From NCBI GenBank assembly GCA_015179045.1, contig WHUZ01000017.1:620001-684000 (forward strand): a stretch of DNA of 64,000 nucleotides. The letters are read 5' to 3'. The notes beneath the pieces are model-generated. The model made no database searches, was not told the DNA's origin, and saw nothing but the letters and a program-made list of their open reading frames with translations. Below, piece by piece: positions 11,075 through 23,345 of this stretch (its first letter is position 1; every line of letters begins with the position of its first letter). The DNA comes from Kalaharituber pfeilii. Taxonomy: Eukaryota; Ascomycota; Pezizomycetes; Pezizales; Pezizaceae. The position numbers and the translations under genes were made by a program.

Positions 11075-14000
11075 ATGGATGCCGCTGGACTTGCATTTGG
11101 TATTGTGCCATTGGCAGTTAAACTCATCCAATATCTCAAGAACGTCAAAGATGCTCCAGATGATCGCCAGGCACTTATCACGCAGTTCAACTTATACATA
11201 GAATATGCAAAGCTGGTGGAAGACAGAAAGTCTCACAACCAAATTTCAGACAGAGCGGAGCAGAGCCTTGAACAGCACTGTACTGTCCTTGAACGGCTAA
11301 ATGCAATTCTGCAAGAGCCAAAGTTACAGAAACTCCTGCAGCAGCCTGCGATCGTTGAGACTGGAAGTTCGACAATTGTTGGAGGTCAAACTAGCATCAC
11401 CATTTCTGATGCCAGCTCCTTTATATCCACTGAGAGCTCGACTACTGGAAATCTCGCTACAGATATAGTCCCATCCGCAGGGACAGATTCTTCCATCTCC
11501 GATACTGGTGGGGTTACCAGACGACGAAAGAGAGATCTCATCAAAAAATGGTTCCCATTTCGAACACTCAAAACCGGTGGTAACAAGGTTTCCCAAAGTT
11601 ACTTGTTTTCTGCCACTACTTTACATCTGCGACAACAGGAAATTGCATTAGACAACGCTTCCTCCTGCAATTCTGCAGCACGAAAATCTTCTACTATCAA
11701 AACGCTGGTTGATCCATGGGTGTGGCCTTTTCAGCAGGATGAATTCAAAGAACTTTTACAGTCACTTGAAACGACTACGAGCATCCTGCATAAAATGCTG
11801 CAACTTGAACATATGTAAGCCACCGCGAAGCAAGTTGGTGTCAGGGATACTGATATCAGTGTTATGTACATTAGCAATGTTGCCGAGGAAACCAGATTGC
11901 TTGCGGAGGGAATCAGAACTGTCGCAGAGGAAACTAGAGCTGCTGCAGTTGAAATACACAGCAAGCTTGAAGGTACGATAGAGCTTTGTCAGGCAGAGAG
12001 TTTACTAGCGCTCAAGTAGCTAAACACATTTAATGAAACAGGTGATACCAGACAAAAAGCATATGAATGGCTATCACCATTGACATTCTGGAGCGCACAA
12101 GATAAGGTTTATGCAAACCTCCAGCCTGGTACTGGAACATGGTTTCTAGAGAATGAAAAATTTACCAAGTGGTTACGAGGGGATTTCAATGCATTGTTTT
12201 GTTATGGAATGCGTTAGTTTTCCATTATTCATAAGTTTGAGACAACAAGTGATAGAAACAGCTGACTGTTCGTCCACAAAACTACAGCCGGTGCTGGAAA
12301 GACTACACTCATGTATATCCCCTTCTGAGAAGCTTTCTTTCCCACGTCATGTGTTAAACAAAACTTTCCTTTAGGTCTCTGGTCATTCAACATTTGAGGG
12401 ATAACTACTACCTTCATGAGGAAATATCTGAAAATAAACCGGTAGGGCTTGCCTTCTTGTTTTGCAGCTATCATGAGCGGCAGACCCAGACTCTATCGAA
12501 CCTCCTTGGAAGCATTCTACGCCAACTGGAAAAATGCTGCTACATTACACCTGACCTCAGCGAGCTTTATGCTGAATATTGGGAAAGGGAGAAACGAAAT
12601 TTGAGTCTCGATGGGATGATTGAACGCATCAATAAATGTGCTTCAGCTCTTGGGAAAGTCTTTTTGGTAGTTGATGCATTAGATGAACTTGAATCGACCC
12701 ATAAGCGCAAACTAGTGCGCAAGCACTTGTTCAATCTCATCCAATCTCACCGCAATGTACAGCTTCTTGCAACATCGCGACCCGACAGTGAGATTGATGA
12801 ATTCTTCACAAACAAGGATTACTTAAGCCTGGAGATAAGGGCACAGGACAGTGATATTAAGCTTTATGTCGATGAAAGAATAAAAGAGCTTTCGGAAACA
12901 GGTGAAAATCTTCACCAGCTTGTACATAATGACCCTGAGCTTCAGGAAGAAGTTGTGGAAAGAATTTCAGAACAAGCGAGTGGAATGTAAGCAATGTCTC
13001 ATTTGCAATTTCTCTCTCCCTCCTACTAATACTTACACTGTGGTTGTGAAGGTTCTTGATTGCTCAACTTCATATCACCTCCATTGCCAACATGCCTAAC
13101 TATGGGAAGCTTAAGGAGGCTTTGAGTAAGCTTCCTAAGGATTTAGATGATACCTATTGCAATGCAATTACTCGTATTCAAATGCATCATAAGGAGTCCT
13201 GGGAAATAATCCAGAAGGCTCTCCTACTGGTTACATTTACCTTACACCAATTGGAGCCTGATGCACTTTTGGATGCAATTGCTACGTATGAGGATGCTGG
13301 GTTTAACAAGGATTACCGAACGAATAAAGCGTACTTGCTTTCCAACTGTGGAGGTTTGCTGATTGAGGAAGAGTACAGGGATGATCCACAGAATAAGGCG
13401 TGAGTGATAATTCATATTGTTATATAATAGATATAGGAGCTAACAATGGCTGAACCCTAGTGTGGTTAGGAATAAGACTGTTATCCGCTTCATTCACCAC
13501 AGTGCAAGAGAATTCTTTGAGAAAAATCCACATTTATTGTTTCCAAGTACATATTACTCAGTTTCGCCTACAGAACTAATCGCTGAAGCTCACTCTATCA
13601 TTACACTGGCCTGTCTGGCATACCTAATGACAGACCGACATGAAGCATACCAGAATGCTCAGTGGGATGGTGAGAACCTGAGAACTAATTTCCCTTTCAT
13701 GTGGTACTCATTTTGCTTTTGGGGACTCCATGCCTCCATTGCTTCGAAGGATCGCATCCAAAATAAACTATATCAGCACTTCGATCATGAGCATAGCACA
13801 GGGTACTCAAATGGCCTACGATGCTACCGTGTATTTGATACCTTCTGGGAATTTGAGAGCTATCCATCAGTACGAGATTGGACCTTAGATCGACGAATTC
13901 ATGCAGCATCTGGGAGTGGGTCAGTTTTTGTAGCCGCAGTGGTATTTGATTTGGGAGTTTTAGTTAAAGGATACATTCTACAAAATCCAAGCTTTATTCC

Positions 14001-15579
14001 ATCTCTGCCAGGATCATTCCTGAGAACATGTTTAACGGCAACAGCATGGAACGGAAATATGGACCTCTTCAGACAACTTTGGATAAGGGCTGCAGATATT
14101 GATTTAAATTCGAGTGATAATGCAATTGGATCGTGTATAAGAGCTATCACTCCTTTGTGGGCAGCGGCATATAATGGGCATGACAAGGTGGTTGAACTGC
14201 TGCTATCCAACGACAGGGTAGATATTAATATTGCTAATAAAATTGACGCAACAGCACTGTATGCCGCTGCTCAGAATGGACACGATAAAGTGGTCAAGCT
14301 GCTGCAAATGGATGACAGGATGGACATTAATATGGCTACCAAAAACGGCGGGACACCACTGAATGTAGCAGCTCAAGAGGGACATAGGAAGGTGGTTGAG
14401 CTGCTGCTAGAAAATGACAGAGTTAACGTCAATTTGTCCACTAAAGATGGCTGGACGCCACTGCATAATACAGCTCGCAAAGGACATAGCAAGGTGGTTG
14501 AACTGCTGCTAGCGAATGCCAGAGTTGATGTCAATATGGCTACCAAAGATGGCAGGACACCAATGTGTATAGCAGCTGAAGAGGGACATGACAGGGTTGT
14601 CGGTTTGCTGCTAGCGAATGACAGGGTTAATGTTAATATGGCTGACATAGATGGCTGGACACCACTATACGTAGCAGCTCAAGAGGGGCATAGCAAGGTG
14701 GTCCAACTGCTTCTAGCGAATAACAGGGTCGATGTCAATATTGCCAGCAATGACAACTGGACAGCACTACATATAGCAACTCTCAAGGGGCATCACGAAG
14801 TGGTCAAGCTGTTGCTAGCAAATGACAAGGTCGATGTCAATATAACCAATAACGATACCTGGACGCCACTGCATATTGCAGCTTTCAAGGGCTATGATAA
14901 AATTGTCGAGCTGCTGTTAGTGAATGACAAGGTCAGCACCAATATGGGTACCCAACATGGCACGACGCCACTGTATATAGCAGCTCAACATGGACATGAC
15001 AAGGTAGTCAAGCTCATGTTACTTGCAAATGATAGGGTCTACGTAAATCCGACTGAGAACTTATATGGCATGACACCACTGTACGCAGCAGCTGTTAAAG
15101 GACATGACAAGGTTGTCGAACTGTTTGTAATGAATGACAGGGTTGACGTTAATATGGTCGAGAAGTCATATGGTATGACACCACTTTATGCAGCAGCTCA
15201 TAAAGGACGCCACAAAGTAGTCGAGGTGCTTCTCGCAAATGACAGGATCGGCGTTAATATAGCTAATAAAAATGGCTGGACACCACTGTTCGCAGCAGCT
15301 GCTAAAGGACATGACAACATCGTCGAGCTTCTTCTGGCGGTTAACGGTATTGATATTAATCGCGGTAATACGAAAGGTGATACTCCACTGCATATAGCAG
15401 CTCACAATGGGCATGCCAGGATAACAGAGCTGCTTCTTGCGCATGACAAAATCGACATTACGAAGGCCAATGCTGCTTCTAAAACTGCCCTGGCCAACGC
15501 CATGGAGCGTGGACACGGCGAAATTGTGACGCTGTTACATTCAAAACTTCAAAACGCAAAAAAGTGTAGCCGACCATAG
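11075..15579 (+). CDS. NACHT-ankyrin NLR (STAND) protein
   Basis: Predicted fungal NLR of about 1,380 residues in seven exons. Exon ends: 11,814/11,845, 11,972/12,042, 12,212/12,288, 12,312/12,375, 12,986/13,052 and 13,399/13,461. All junctions keep the frame and rebuild known motifs. The N-terminal helical STAND domain (AAGLAFGIVPLAVKLIQYLK ... WPFQQDEFKELLQSLE) is followed by a NACHT domain with Walker A GMPGAGKTTLM (assembled across two introns), Walker B VFLVVDALDELE and ATSRPDSEI. A winged-helix-like region (LSKLPKDLDDTYCNAITRIQ; VIRFIHHSAREFF) comes next, then 14 ankyrin repeats (pattern WTPLHIAAxxGHxKVVELLL) from about 14,150 to 15,540. In this family nucleotide-driven oligomerisation triggers non-self recognition or cell death, with the repeats as sensor; the ligand is unknown. 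An in-frame TAA at 11,816 is removed only if a 30-nt GT-AG intron is real. The first in-frame ATG was chosen. Confidence 0.9.
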
Positions 15580-15754
15580 TTTTTGCCCTCTGGCTCTCTC
15601 TCCCCCTCTTTACTATCCATGTTAACCTTACTCATTCTATTGTAAACATTCTTCGTTTTATTTCTGTTGGCAAGGAGGTCCTCTGAGTGTGGACGGCTTA
15701 CGTTATTTCAATTTGTGTTTCGAGATAGGAAGATTTGATTATCAACTATGGATC

Positions 15755-15896
15755 TATGTTTTTTTGTGTATTCATTAATCATTTGTGTCAAAGTCAGAAG
15801 TTTGTACCTCTTCATGTATGGCGGTAGCATTCTAGTTGGACAAATTCTGGTCCTTATGTAAGTAAGCAAGTGAGGGTGAATCCTAGCTTTCTATAT
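15755..15896 (+). repeat. dispersed repeat downstream of the NLR gene
   Basis: The segment from about 15,755 (GTGTATTCATTAATCATTTG) through TTCATGTATGG and GCATTCTAGTTGGACAAA to AGCTTTCTATAT resembles 33,415-33,525. Its right part (AAGCAAGTGAGGGT ... AGCTTTCTATA) also resembles 35,110-35,150. No ends or coding capacity are visible. The preceding 15,580-15,754 holds only the NLR 3' flank. Confidence 0.55.
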
Positions 15897-15958
15897 GCCC
15901 TGCCATGGCGAATAGCTGCAAGCGGGGTTACGTGATAAAAAAAAAAAAAAAAAAAATA
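15897..15958 (+). mobile_element. micro-retroposon, family A (stem-loop + poly(A))
   Basis: Starts GCCCTGCCATGGCGAATAGC, ends GGGGTTACGTGAT plus about 20 A. A 12-bp target-site duplication (AGCTTTCTATAT) lies at 15,885-15,896 and 15,959-15,970. CCCTGC at the 5' end can pair with GCGGGG. Confidence 0.93.
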
Positions 15959-15971
15959 AGCTTTCTATATA

Positions 15972-17191
15972 ATGCACGCTACCGGGATATTGCGCACTAC
16001 CGGGATATTGCGCACTTCCGGATACCACAACAAAAAATTACTATGAGTGCAAATGGCCATCAAGTGGGCTCAAATTGAAGCCAGAGCATGGGAGAATATG
16101 TTAAATTATCCTTTATATATTTCCTAGGCTTATTTGTAGCACATAAGTGATGACTTATTTGGTACATACAAAATCCTATGCTGGACATGTTTCCCACTGT
16201 CATGTGTTAATGATTCTATCCTGAGACCTTATTGACCTCACTGTATACTCTGCTGCCTATTTCCATGAAGTATAGGATGTTTGGTGGTGCTCAGGCTATT
16301 CTGTAAACAATTGCACTGTCATATTGAAGTATACATCTTTGCTTATGCATATGTACAGCAATTCTGAGCTACTATACAGCATAAAAGCATTGTATGCAGA
16401 ATTTCTGAGGCTATAAAATAGAAACACATATATAATAAGGTACGTGCTGAACTGCTGGCAGCACCAGCTAGTAGATTTAGAGCCACTTAAGTGGAGAAGA
16501 ATGTAGGATGTAGTGAGAGACTCGGAGCATATTAATATATATATACATTAGATATAAATGATAATAGGTGATGAGATAAGTAATAGCAGTAACAGGCACC
16601 ATAGTTGCAAATACCATAGAGCTACATAGAGAGCTGGTAAGTATTCTTGGAATGCTTTATACATAAAATTCACGTGATAGTACCTAATGGCTCAAATTCA
16701 TCAGCTAGTACTGCAAGCAGTTTAGCAAGTACCTTATTATATATGTGTTTCTATTTTATAGCCTCAGAGATTCTCTATACAATGCTTTTATACTGTATAG
16801 TAGCTCAGAATTGCTGTATATATGTATAAGTAAAGATGTATGCTTTAATATGATAGTGCAATTCTTTATAGAATAGCCTGAGTACTACTAAACATCCTAT
16901 ACTTTGTGGAAATATGCAGCAGAGTATATAATAAGGTTCCAGGATAGAATCATTAACACATGACAGTGGGAAACATGTCCAGCATAGGATTTTGTATGTA
17001 CCAAATAAGTCATCACTTATGTGCTAGAAATAAGCCTAGGAAATATATAAAGGATAATTTAACATACTTTCCTATGCTCTGGCTTCAATTTGAGCCCACT
17101 TGATGGCCATTTGCACTCATAGTAATTTTTGTTGTGGTATCCGGAAAGTGCGCAATATCTCGGTAGTGCGCAATATCCCGGTAGTGTGCGT
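15972..17191. mobile_element. 1.2-kb foldback element with about 500-bp inverted arms
   Basis: The left arm (15,972 to about 16,472) and right arm (about 16,695-17,191) are near-complementary over most of their length around a unique centre of about 220 bp. The outer ends carry tandem copies of CTACCGGGATATTGCGCAC. TA is present outside both ends (15,970-15,971 and 17,192-17,193), as for Tc1/mariner-like elements. No transposase is encoded. The arms resemble the element at 27,098-27,686. Confidence 0.88.
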
Positions 17192-18717
17192 TACTGTACG
17201 TTGTCTACTGCTAAGCCGCTTAACTTACGCACCGAACCGCACGCACCCACACCGTACCCACAATCCCCGTATACCCCACAAGTCTTTTGCTAGTTCTTTA
17301 AGAGGAACAGCACCTTAAGCTTTTGAACTTGCAGCCCAACTCTGTGGACTTCCCCCCGTCAACAATGTAATAGACCTGGTCCGTCTGAAGCCCCAATGTA
17401 CCCACAACCCCCGTGTGCCTACTAATTGCTTGTATTAAGCCGTACACCCTTCCTTCTTTGGAATTCACAGCCCAACTCAGCCAGGCTTTTCTCCGCCGAC
17501 CATATTATTATCGAACCTGGTCTGTCTGGAGACCTCGTGTGCCCACAAAGTTTGACACACTGTGACACCCACGAATTGCTTGTTTTTGTACACCCTCTCT
17601 CGCATTAGAATTCACGCCCAACTTAGTCAGGCTTCCTCCGCTAACCATGTTATAGACCTAGCCCGTCAGATGTCCCGTGTACCAAAACCCCCTTGGTATT
17701 CACCATGAAAATACCATTGATTGGTATATACACCATATGCTAATCAACAGGTAGAACAAAAAATAATAAATCATTGGACAAACTCAAGAAACAGAGAAAC
17801 GGATAAAAAAGAAAAGCACATCAGGAGCTACAAAGGAAAAAAATGCATCATACAGCCCAGGAAGCACAGAGGAAGCTGTCGGAGTACTGTATGTCTGGTC
17901 AATATCTGGAATTTGCATTAGTATCCACCTATTATTTATGTTCGATCAATGAAATCAGATACCTATTATCTGTTTGTTGGCATCAGCTAGATAATTATCA
18001 CGGCCCATCATATCCTGCCCCAATATCCAGCCTTCATATATATATTTAATTCGGTATGCTCAGATTTAACGCAAATTACATATACGTATCCGGGTTCCGC
18101 CACAATTCAGAAGACCCAATTGTGAGTGTCCCAGTAGCGCACGAGGCGACCAGGACAATCTGGCTCTTTTGTCAAGACCGACTGCTGTAACACCTCCTCC
18201 CACCGCGGAATAGCATGAGACTAATGGTAAACCCACAACCCTATGGCGCTGAGTGGATCCGTGATTTGTGATTACCAAGTGCCTCAGCTAGGAATGAGAG
18301 ATTTCCGGAATAAATTGTAGAAAACATCTCTCGCTATCGCATACATCCATAATATTCTCATTACAATTCACCAGGCTGCACGAACTACCAGTCTAATGAT
18401 AAGCATCTTGCAATTGGCGCCCTCCGCACTGCCGATTGCAGTCAATATCTCACAGATTATATAGGCTGGTGTGCAATGTAATCAGCATGAGGTAAATGGA
18501 GTATACTGGTTCCAGAAGGTAAAAAAGATGAAAAGGCTATATCTACAGTACCTACAATTTTATGCGCCTCACTACCTTGCAGAATAACACCTTCGGGCTC
18601 TTCTGAGTTGATGCCCATTCCAAAGCATCGCAATGGCACTGCCAGCACTATACCACAAGGTTCGGTCAGCAAAGGCACAAAATCTGCAGTATAGCATTAT
18701 ATGTATTTTCATATATT
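17192..18717. other. gene-free stretch containing diverged tandem repeats
   Basis: No coding signal. See the repeat at 17,333-17,700. A block at about 18,330-18,365 (CTCTCGCTATCG, then ATACATCCATAATATTCTCA) recurs in similar form at about 22,421-22,456, showing another dispersed repeat. Confidence 0.5.
17333..17700 (+). repeat. three diverged tandem units of about 136-146 bp
   Basis: Units begin with AGCCCAACT-like sequence at 17,333, 17,469 and about 17,615. Each contains a GACCTGGTCCGTCTG-like block and CGTGTGCC-like text. A fourth, weaker unit may precede them. Confidence 0.65.
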
Positions 18718-18719
18718 TA

Positions 18720-18809
18720 CAGTGACCCGTCAAAATCCTTGGGGATTAGGCAATATTGGGGTAAGTGTATCATGCAAGCCTAATCCCCAAGACTTTTTAC
18801 GGGTCACTA
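18720..18809. mobile_element. 90-bp palindromic MITE, TA target duplication
   Basis: Left end CAGTGACCCGTCAAAATCCT, right end the complement of TAGTGACCCGTAAAAAGTCT. The arms of about 33 bp continue through CTTGGGGATTAGGC and enclose a short centre. TA lies on both sides. A second copy in the opposite orientation lies at 48,065-48,153. Confidence 0.9.
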
Positions 18810-18811
18810 TA

Positions 18812-19873
18812 TACAGTCACTGGACACAAGTCTTGATGAAAGGAATCTGCCAGGACTACCGTGTTCCCATACAAAATGGCTATTTTAAAGCTTAAAAGTG
18901 GTACTGTATCTGAAAATAAAAGGCTACCAGAGAACGCACAACGCCAGGTAAAATATAATACAAATATGTGGTAGAATCTATTGATCAAGTGTTTTCATAG
19001 TAGAAACTATTGGCCTTCAAAAAAAATTCCTACAAGAGAATTGCTCTTTTAAAAGTGTAATTGTTGTCCAAAAACGCATTTTCCACTTCTTTATTAATAG
19101 CCTCCAGATTAGCTACCATTGTTACTGCAACTATTGCCTTTGCTATGAAAAGCAACAGCAAACATAACTCTACTACTTACAGGTATAAATATTGAAATTC
19201 ATCTGCTGGTTATGGAGATATGAGCGTTAGAATCGCTTCTGGTACGAATTCGAGGTGCTAAGAAAATAGGTTTTACCAATTTTGCCCAGTGATGGCACAA
19301 CCGAAACTCCATTTGTTGCAAATCTCGATTGTTATCCATGTGCTCCTGCGATAAAAAAATTGATGCCGTTTCGGGTTCAAGATTTATGCCAGTGAGCAGC
19401 TCTAGTGTCGAAGGATTAATAATCAGTTCTGCAGTCTCCGTAACTGCACCATCTCCTGGCATGAACTCCAACCCTAGCTTCTGTAACAGGGTGTACGGAG
19501 CGATTACTTATCCCTTGAGAGTGGCGAGACATGCATCCGAGCGAGACCCGTGCACCACATTTGAGTATCCCTTAAAAACATCAACAGAAAATCGATAGAA
19601 TAGCAGACCAATCTCCGTACAGAGCAATAAATAATAGACCACATGAAGGGATATCGGAGAATTCAATTTTTTTTCAGAGCTTACATTTTTCGCCGAGTTG
19701 CTTGGATGCATGTCTCGAGCCGACCCCAAGTGATTGGAGTGTGTCATGCTAGTAGAGGGCATGGGGCGGTGGCCTTGCGAAGGGGCTATGTCAGGCGTGG
19801 GCTCAAGGCGTGGGCTCAAGGCTTGTGTAGACTCGGAGGTCGGGATATGCGATTGCTGACGATGCGATATAGG

Positions 19874-19880
<7 letters not shown>
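18812..19880. other. gene-free stretch
   Basis: Only short open frames without recognisable motifs on either strand. I see no repeat structure of note. Confidence 0.5.
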
Positions 19881-19910
<30 letters not shown>

Positions 19911-20210
19911 ATATATCATTCACTCGTATACTGCCTCGCAGGCTATGACGAGGTTAACTGATTAGGAGTAAAGAAAATAAGGCGAAATTCATAACAGAGC
20001 GAAACAGTCGGAGCAACAAAAATAATAACCACTAGCTCATCGCTCTACCAACTTCCATCAGTCTCACTAGGAGGTCTGGCTTATCCACCTTCTCCTCCGA
20101 GGGGTCCCCATTGCCTGCAGACCTCCCGGCCATCTTTCTTCCCATACCTCGCACTCGCACCTGTCCCATAGGGGTAGGAGGTCTGCTGAGAGGGGCATAC
20201 CGCTGGGGAA
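19881..20210 (-). mobile_element. probable LINE 3' tail (5'-truncated copy)
   Basis: On the minus strand the sequence ends in a family-C-like 3' terminus (AACCTCGTCATAGCC ... GAGTGAATGATATATGC) followed by about 26 A. An open frame with a C-terminus-like stretch (RVRGMGRKMAGRSAGNGDP) lies just upstream. The 5' boundary and target duplication were not found, so the extent is approximate. Confidence 0.5.
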
Positions 20211-22484
20211 GTGGGACGGATTCTGGTATGAGGGTTGGTGCGACGGAGGTTGTGGATACGGATAAAGGCGAGAAATGAGGACTAATTACCAGACTGGTCT
20301 ATATACTAGTAGAACGATAGATAAGGATAGAGGAACTTTGTACAGGAGATACCTTGGGTGCGTATATGCTGTTGGACTAAGAAGCAAGACTTGTATACAG
20401 GCAGGTGATGGTATCTCGTCGGCAATACGATAACCTGCATGCCCTGCTGGCAGGAGGTAACGGACAGTTCATGTATTTATTTTATGTTAGCTTCTCGACA
20501 GTGGTGGGGGTGGCGCCTCAAACCAAGCCGGAACCGAGAACTGGCTATTCTTGGATCCATAGGTTTGATAGCTAGGGCTACTCGGCACTTTTGTAGCCGT
20601 GGTTGTGATAGGCGAGGAAATGGGCGCCGAGGTCGGCGAAAAGCTGTTTTGGCTGAAATTGGGTGAGCGGTATAGTTCATGCGAGAGGGGTGTTGCGGAT
20701 TCTGCAGAGCTGAATTCTGGAGTACTAGAGCTGTGAGAAGAAGTCTCGATTCAAGAGTAGGCTAGTGATTTCCTTCCCCTTTTCTACCTGTCAACCCCCA
20801 GCTTCTCCTTCTCATCCGGATAGTCGCCCTTCTTTCCCGTTCAGAACCTAGTCCGGCGTCCTCAACCTTTTCCCGACAGACAATCTTCTGGAGGCATCCG
20901 AGAGAGGAGTGGCAGCCTCTATGAGCGCCCCCACATTTACACCTACAGAGCTAAATTCAGAGCCAGCCGAGTCGGAATCGGTGTAGCCGGAGGCGGAGTC
21001 TGCGGCTGATGAGGCCGCTGATGGAGCCAATGCAGTCTGGTAAAAGATAATAGAACTTACGACACATATATACAGGTGCATAGTGAGATTTTGTAGATGT
21101 TTTTACTATCATATTGTAATAAGCACTGGCAGTACCATTGCCATCACTGGGCAACCAGGCGGAGAGCACTGGGTATTCTGCGGGGAAGAGATACCAAACT
21201 CAAGATGCATAGATGTAGCTTTCTCGCTACCTTTCCTTCAAATACAGAATCAACGTAGTCAATTTAGCCTATACTCAATTTATCGCACATTTTATAGATA
21301 TATTGAAGGGAGGGGGGTCGTGTCGACCAGACTAGATATATTCTGTAAGTTATTGTTTACAAAGGCAATTTTGTGGTGGTGGAGAACGACGCCATAGTAC
21401 CGGGCGTTGGACTAGTAATTCGAGGCTATTGCACGTAGCAAATTGGAGTATTCTTTGTAATAAGAGTAGGTATTAATTGTCTTTAACATATATGGTCGGA
21501 TATCGTCTATGGTCGCTATGCTTTTACGATGCCCGCAATCTCGGGTCTAAGCTTGAATCCTCCTTTGTGTGCATAGAATTTGGCTGATGGACGCACCACA
21601 GAAACTACTCTTGAAATGTCTGTCTAATACCTGCGAATTCCGAGTCTCATACCAGTCTTGTTTGGCATGCCAAGTTTCACCATGTTTCACGAGATAATGC
21701 AAATGGGACATGCAAGCCAGCGCAGCCACGTGCACTCCGCTTTGAAGACTGCATGTCTGTTCCACCACTAAGAGACCTGTCTAGCATATAGCAAGCATAT
21801 ACTCGCGAACGAAACCTTCCGTATCAACAGTTGAACGGATGTGCGGGAGCGGCAGCTGTATAAGCTATCGTTTGCAGAATTCCTTTTTGACCTGTAGGGG
21901 AAGATAATCCGATCCTGTGGTTTGTGCATACCACCCCAGATGAGGCGTATTGGAAGGTCTGGGCATGCAATCATGCACCTCATGCAGGCTTACCTATTCA
22001 GCGTTTCTTTGGTCAGGGTGCAATTGTAAAGAAATGTTCTACGCGGAAAGCAAAACTACTTATGTAGTTTCCCCCCGAGGTTTTCGAGACGATAGAAAGC
22101 TGAGCGAGCGTAGATTCCCGATTCCAAAGAAAACTTGTTCCTCAGCTTCCCGTGGAAGTCAGCTTTAAATACCCTTGATGAGGGCAGTCAAAGTCAGGCT
22201 TCGCACGCGACTACGATTAGGAATATGTATATCAGAAATTGCAGCCTAACTAGCTTTGAATAACCTACCATGGAAATGGGCCTAATGCCCACATAAATTC
22301 AAGAATACGATGCAGAGCATCATCAAAAGCCTCGTATTACCTAAGCTTGGAACCATTAGTGATTTCTTGGTCACCAAGCGCCCAGGCAATGACAGTTGTC
22401 CGGATTAAATTAAAAAAACTCTCTCGCTATCGTATACATTCATGATATTCTCACAACCATGTGCCAGAGAGGCTGTATGAATTT
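20211..22484. other. gene-free stretch
   Basis: A minus-strand open frame at about 20,848-21,030 is Ala/Ser-rich (SAASSAADSASGYTDSDSAG). It could be a coding remnant but has no recognisable domain. Nothing else is supported. Confidence 0.4.
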
Positions 22485-22547
22485 CCCTGCCGTAGGCTCG
22501 TAGCCTGTATACGAGGTTACGTGATCAAAAAAAAAAAAAAAAAAAAA
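22485..22547 (+). mobile_element. micro-retroposon, family B (stem-loop + poly(A))
   Basis: Reads CCCTGCCGTAGGCTCGTAGC to GGTTACGTGATC, then 21 A. GGCT-CGT-AGCC forms an inner hairpin. Flanks GTATGAATT (22,475-22,483) and GCATGAATT (22,551-22,559) are a target duplication with one mismatch. Confidence 0.82.
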
Positions 22548-22788
22548 GGTGCATGAATTAACTAACTGTAGAATACCCGAGTACTGAGTACATAATTGGA
22601 CATTTGGGCTTACAGCATAATGTAATAAAATGAGGTGCGCATAAGCGGGTAAGTAATGTCCATGTGATAGATATTCGCTGCACAGACTGCAAAATACTGT
22701 AAGTGTCGCCACTGACTTCAACTTAGGCGTACAGGTAAGGAATGCATGTTATGGTTTCTACGATGTACTAAATATGAGGGTGTAACTT

Positions 22789-23331
22789 TTTTTTTTTCCT
22801 TTTTTTTAAAAAAAATATCATTACTCGCGTGCCGCCCGGGGCTATGGCGAGAGGTTACTGTAGGTGCAAAGGAGAAAGGAAAAAGTGAAAAGTGAGATAA
22901 AGTGAGGTAAAATAGAACTGACAGGAGCAAAGTAAGAGATCCAAGCTGCAAACTCGTGTCTAAAGATCCGCCCACCTCAGTAGTTCCACCACTGGGTCCC
23001 CTTCCCCTTCGCCCGTCTCCGGTAGTCGGTGTATCGCTTCCAGCCCGCCCGGCCACCTCCTACTCCATGTCCTGCAACTGTCCCCTATATAACCAAAAAA
23101 TCGCCATAGCCCATAGGGCGGCATGCGATTAATGATAAAAAAAAAAAAAAAAAAAACTGTCCCCTATGTGTGAAGTTGTTTCCTCCTCTTCTCCGCACCA
23201 TCTGCATTCCGGTCCGTCCGCCTTTCCCACCTTGTGTCTCCGCGCACGCAGGCCCTTGCCGCCCAGCAGGCCCGCCAGGTTGCGTACTCCGAACTCCAGC
23301 CTCTGTAGAGGCTTGTAGCTCAGTCCCAGTC
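22789..23331 (-). mobile_element. 5'-truncated Tad1-like LINE, 3' part only
   Basis: A 14-bp target duplication TGAGGGTGTAACTT lies at 22,775-22,788 and 23,332-23,345. On the minus strand the insert encodes the end of LINE ORF2: LYKPLQRLEFGVRNLAGLLG, then a CCHC-type motif CRWCGEEEETTSHIGDSC (split by the nested micro-retroposon). The family-C stem-loop tail (CGCCATAGCCCCGGGCGGC) and an A-rich end follow. The insert is interrupted at 23,089-23,154. Confidence 0.85.
23089..23154 (+). mobile_element. micro-retroposon, family C, nested in a LINE
   Basis: Contains TCGCCATAGCCCATAGGGCG and GCATGCGATTAATGAT, then about 20 A. A 13-bp target duplication AACTGTCCCCTAT lies at 23,076-23,088 and 23,155-23,167. 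GCCC-ATA-GGGC forms the hairpin. It lies antisense within the LINE copy at 22,789-23,331. Confidence 0.92.
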
Positions 23332-23345
23332 TGAGGGTGTAACTT

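Noticed and set aside
16647..17318. Short open frames in the foldback element
   Set aside because: Mirrored in the complementary arm and without protein-like composition.
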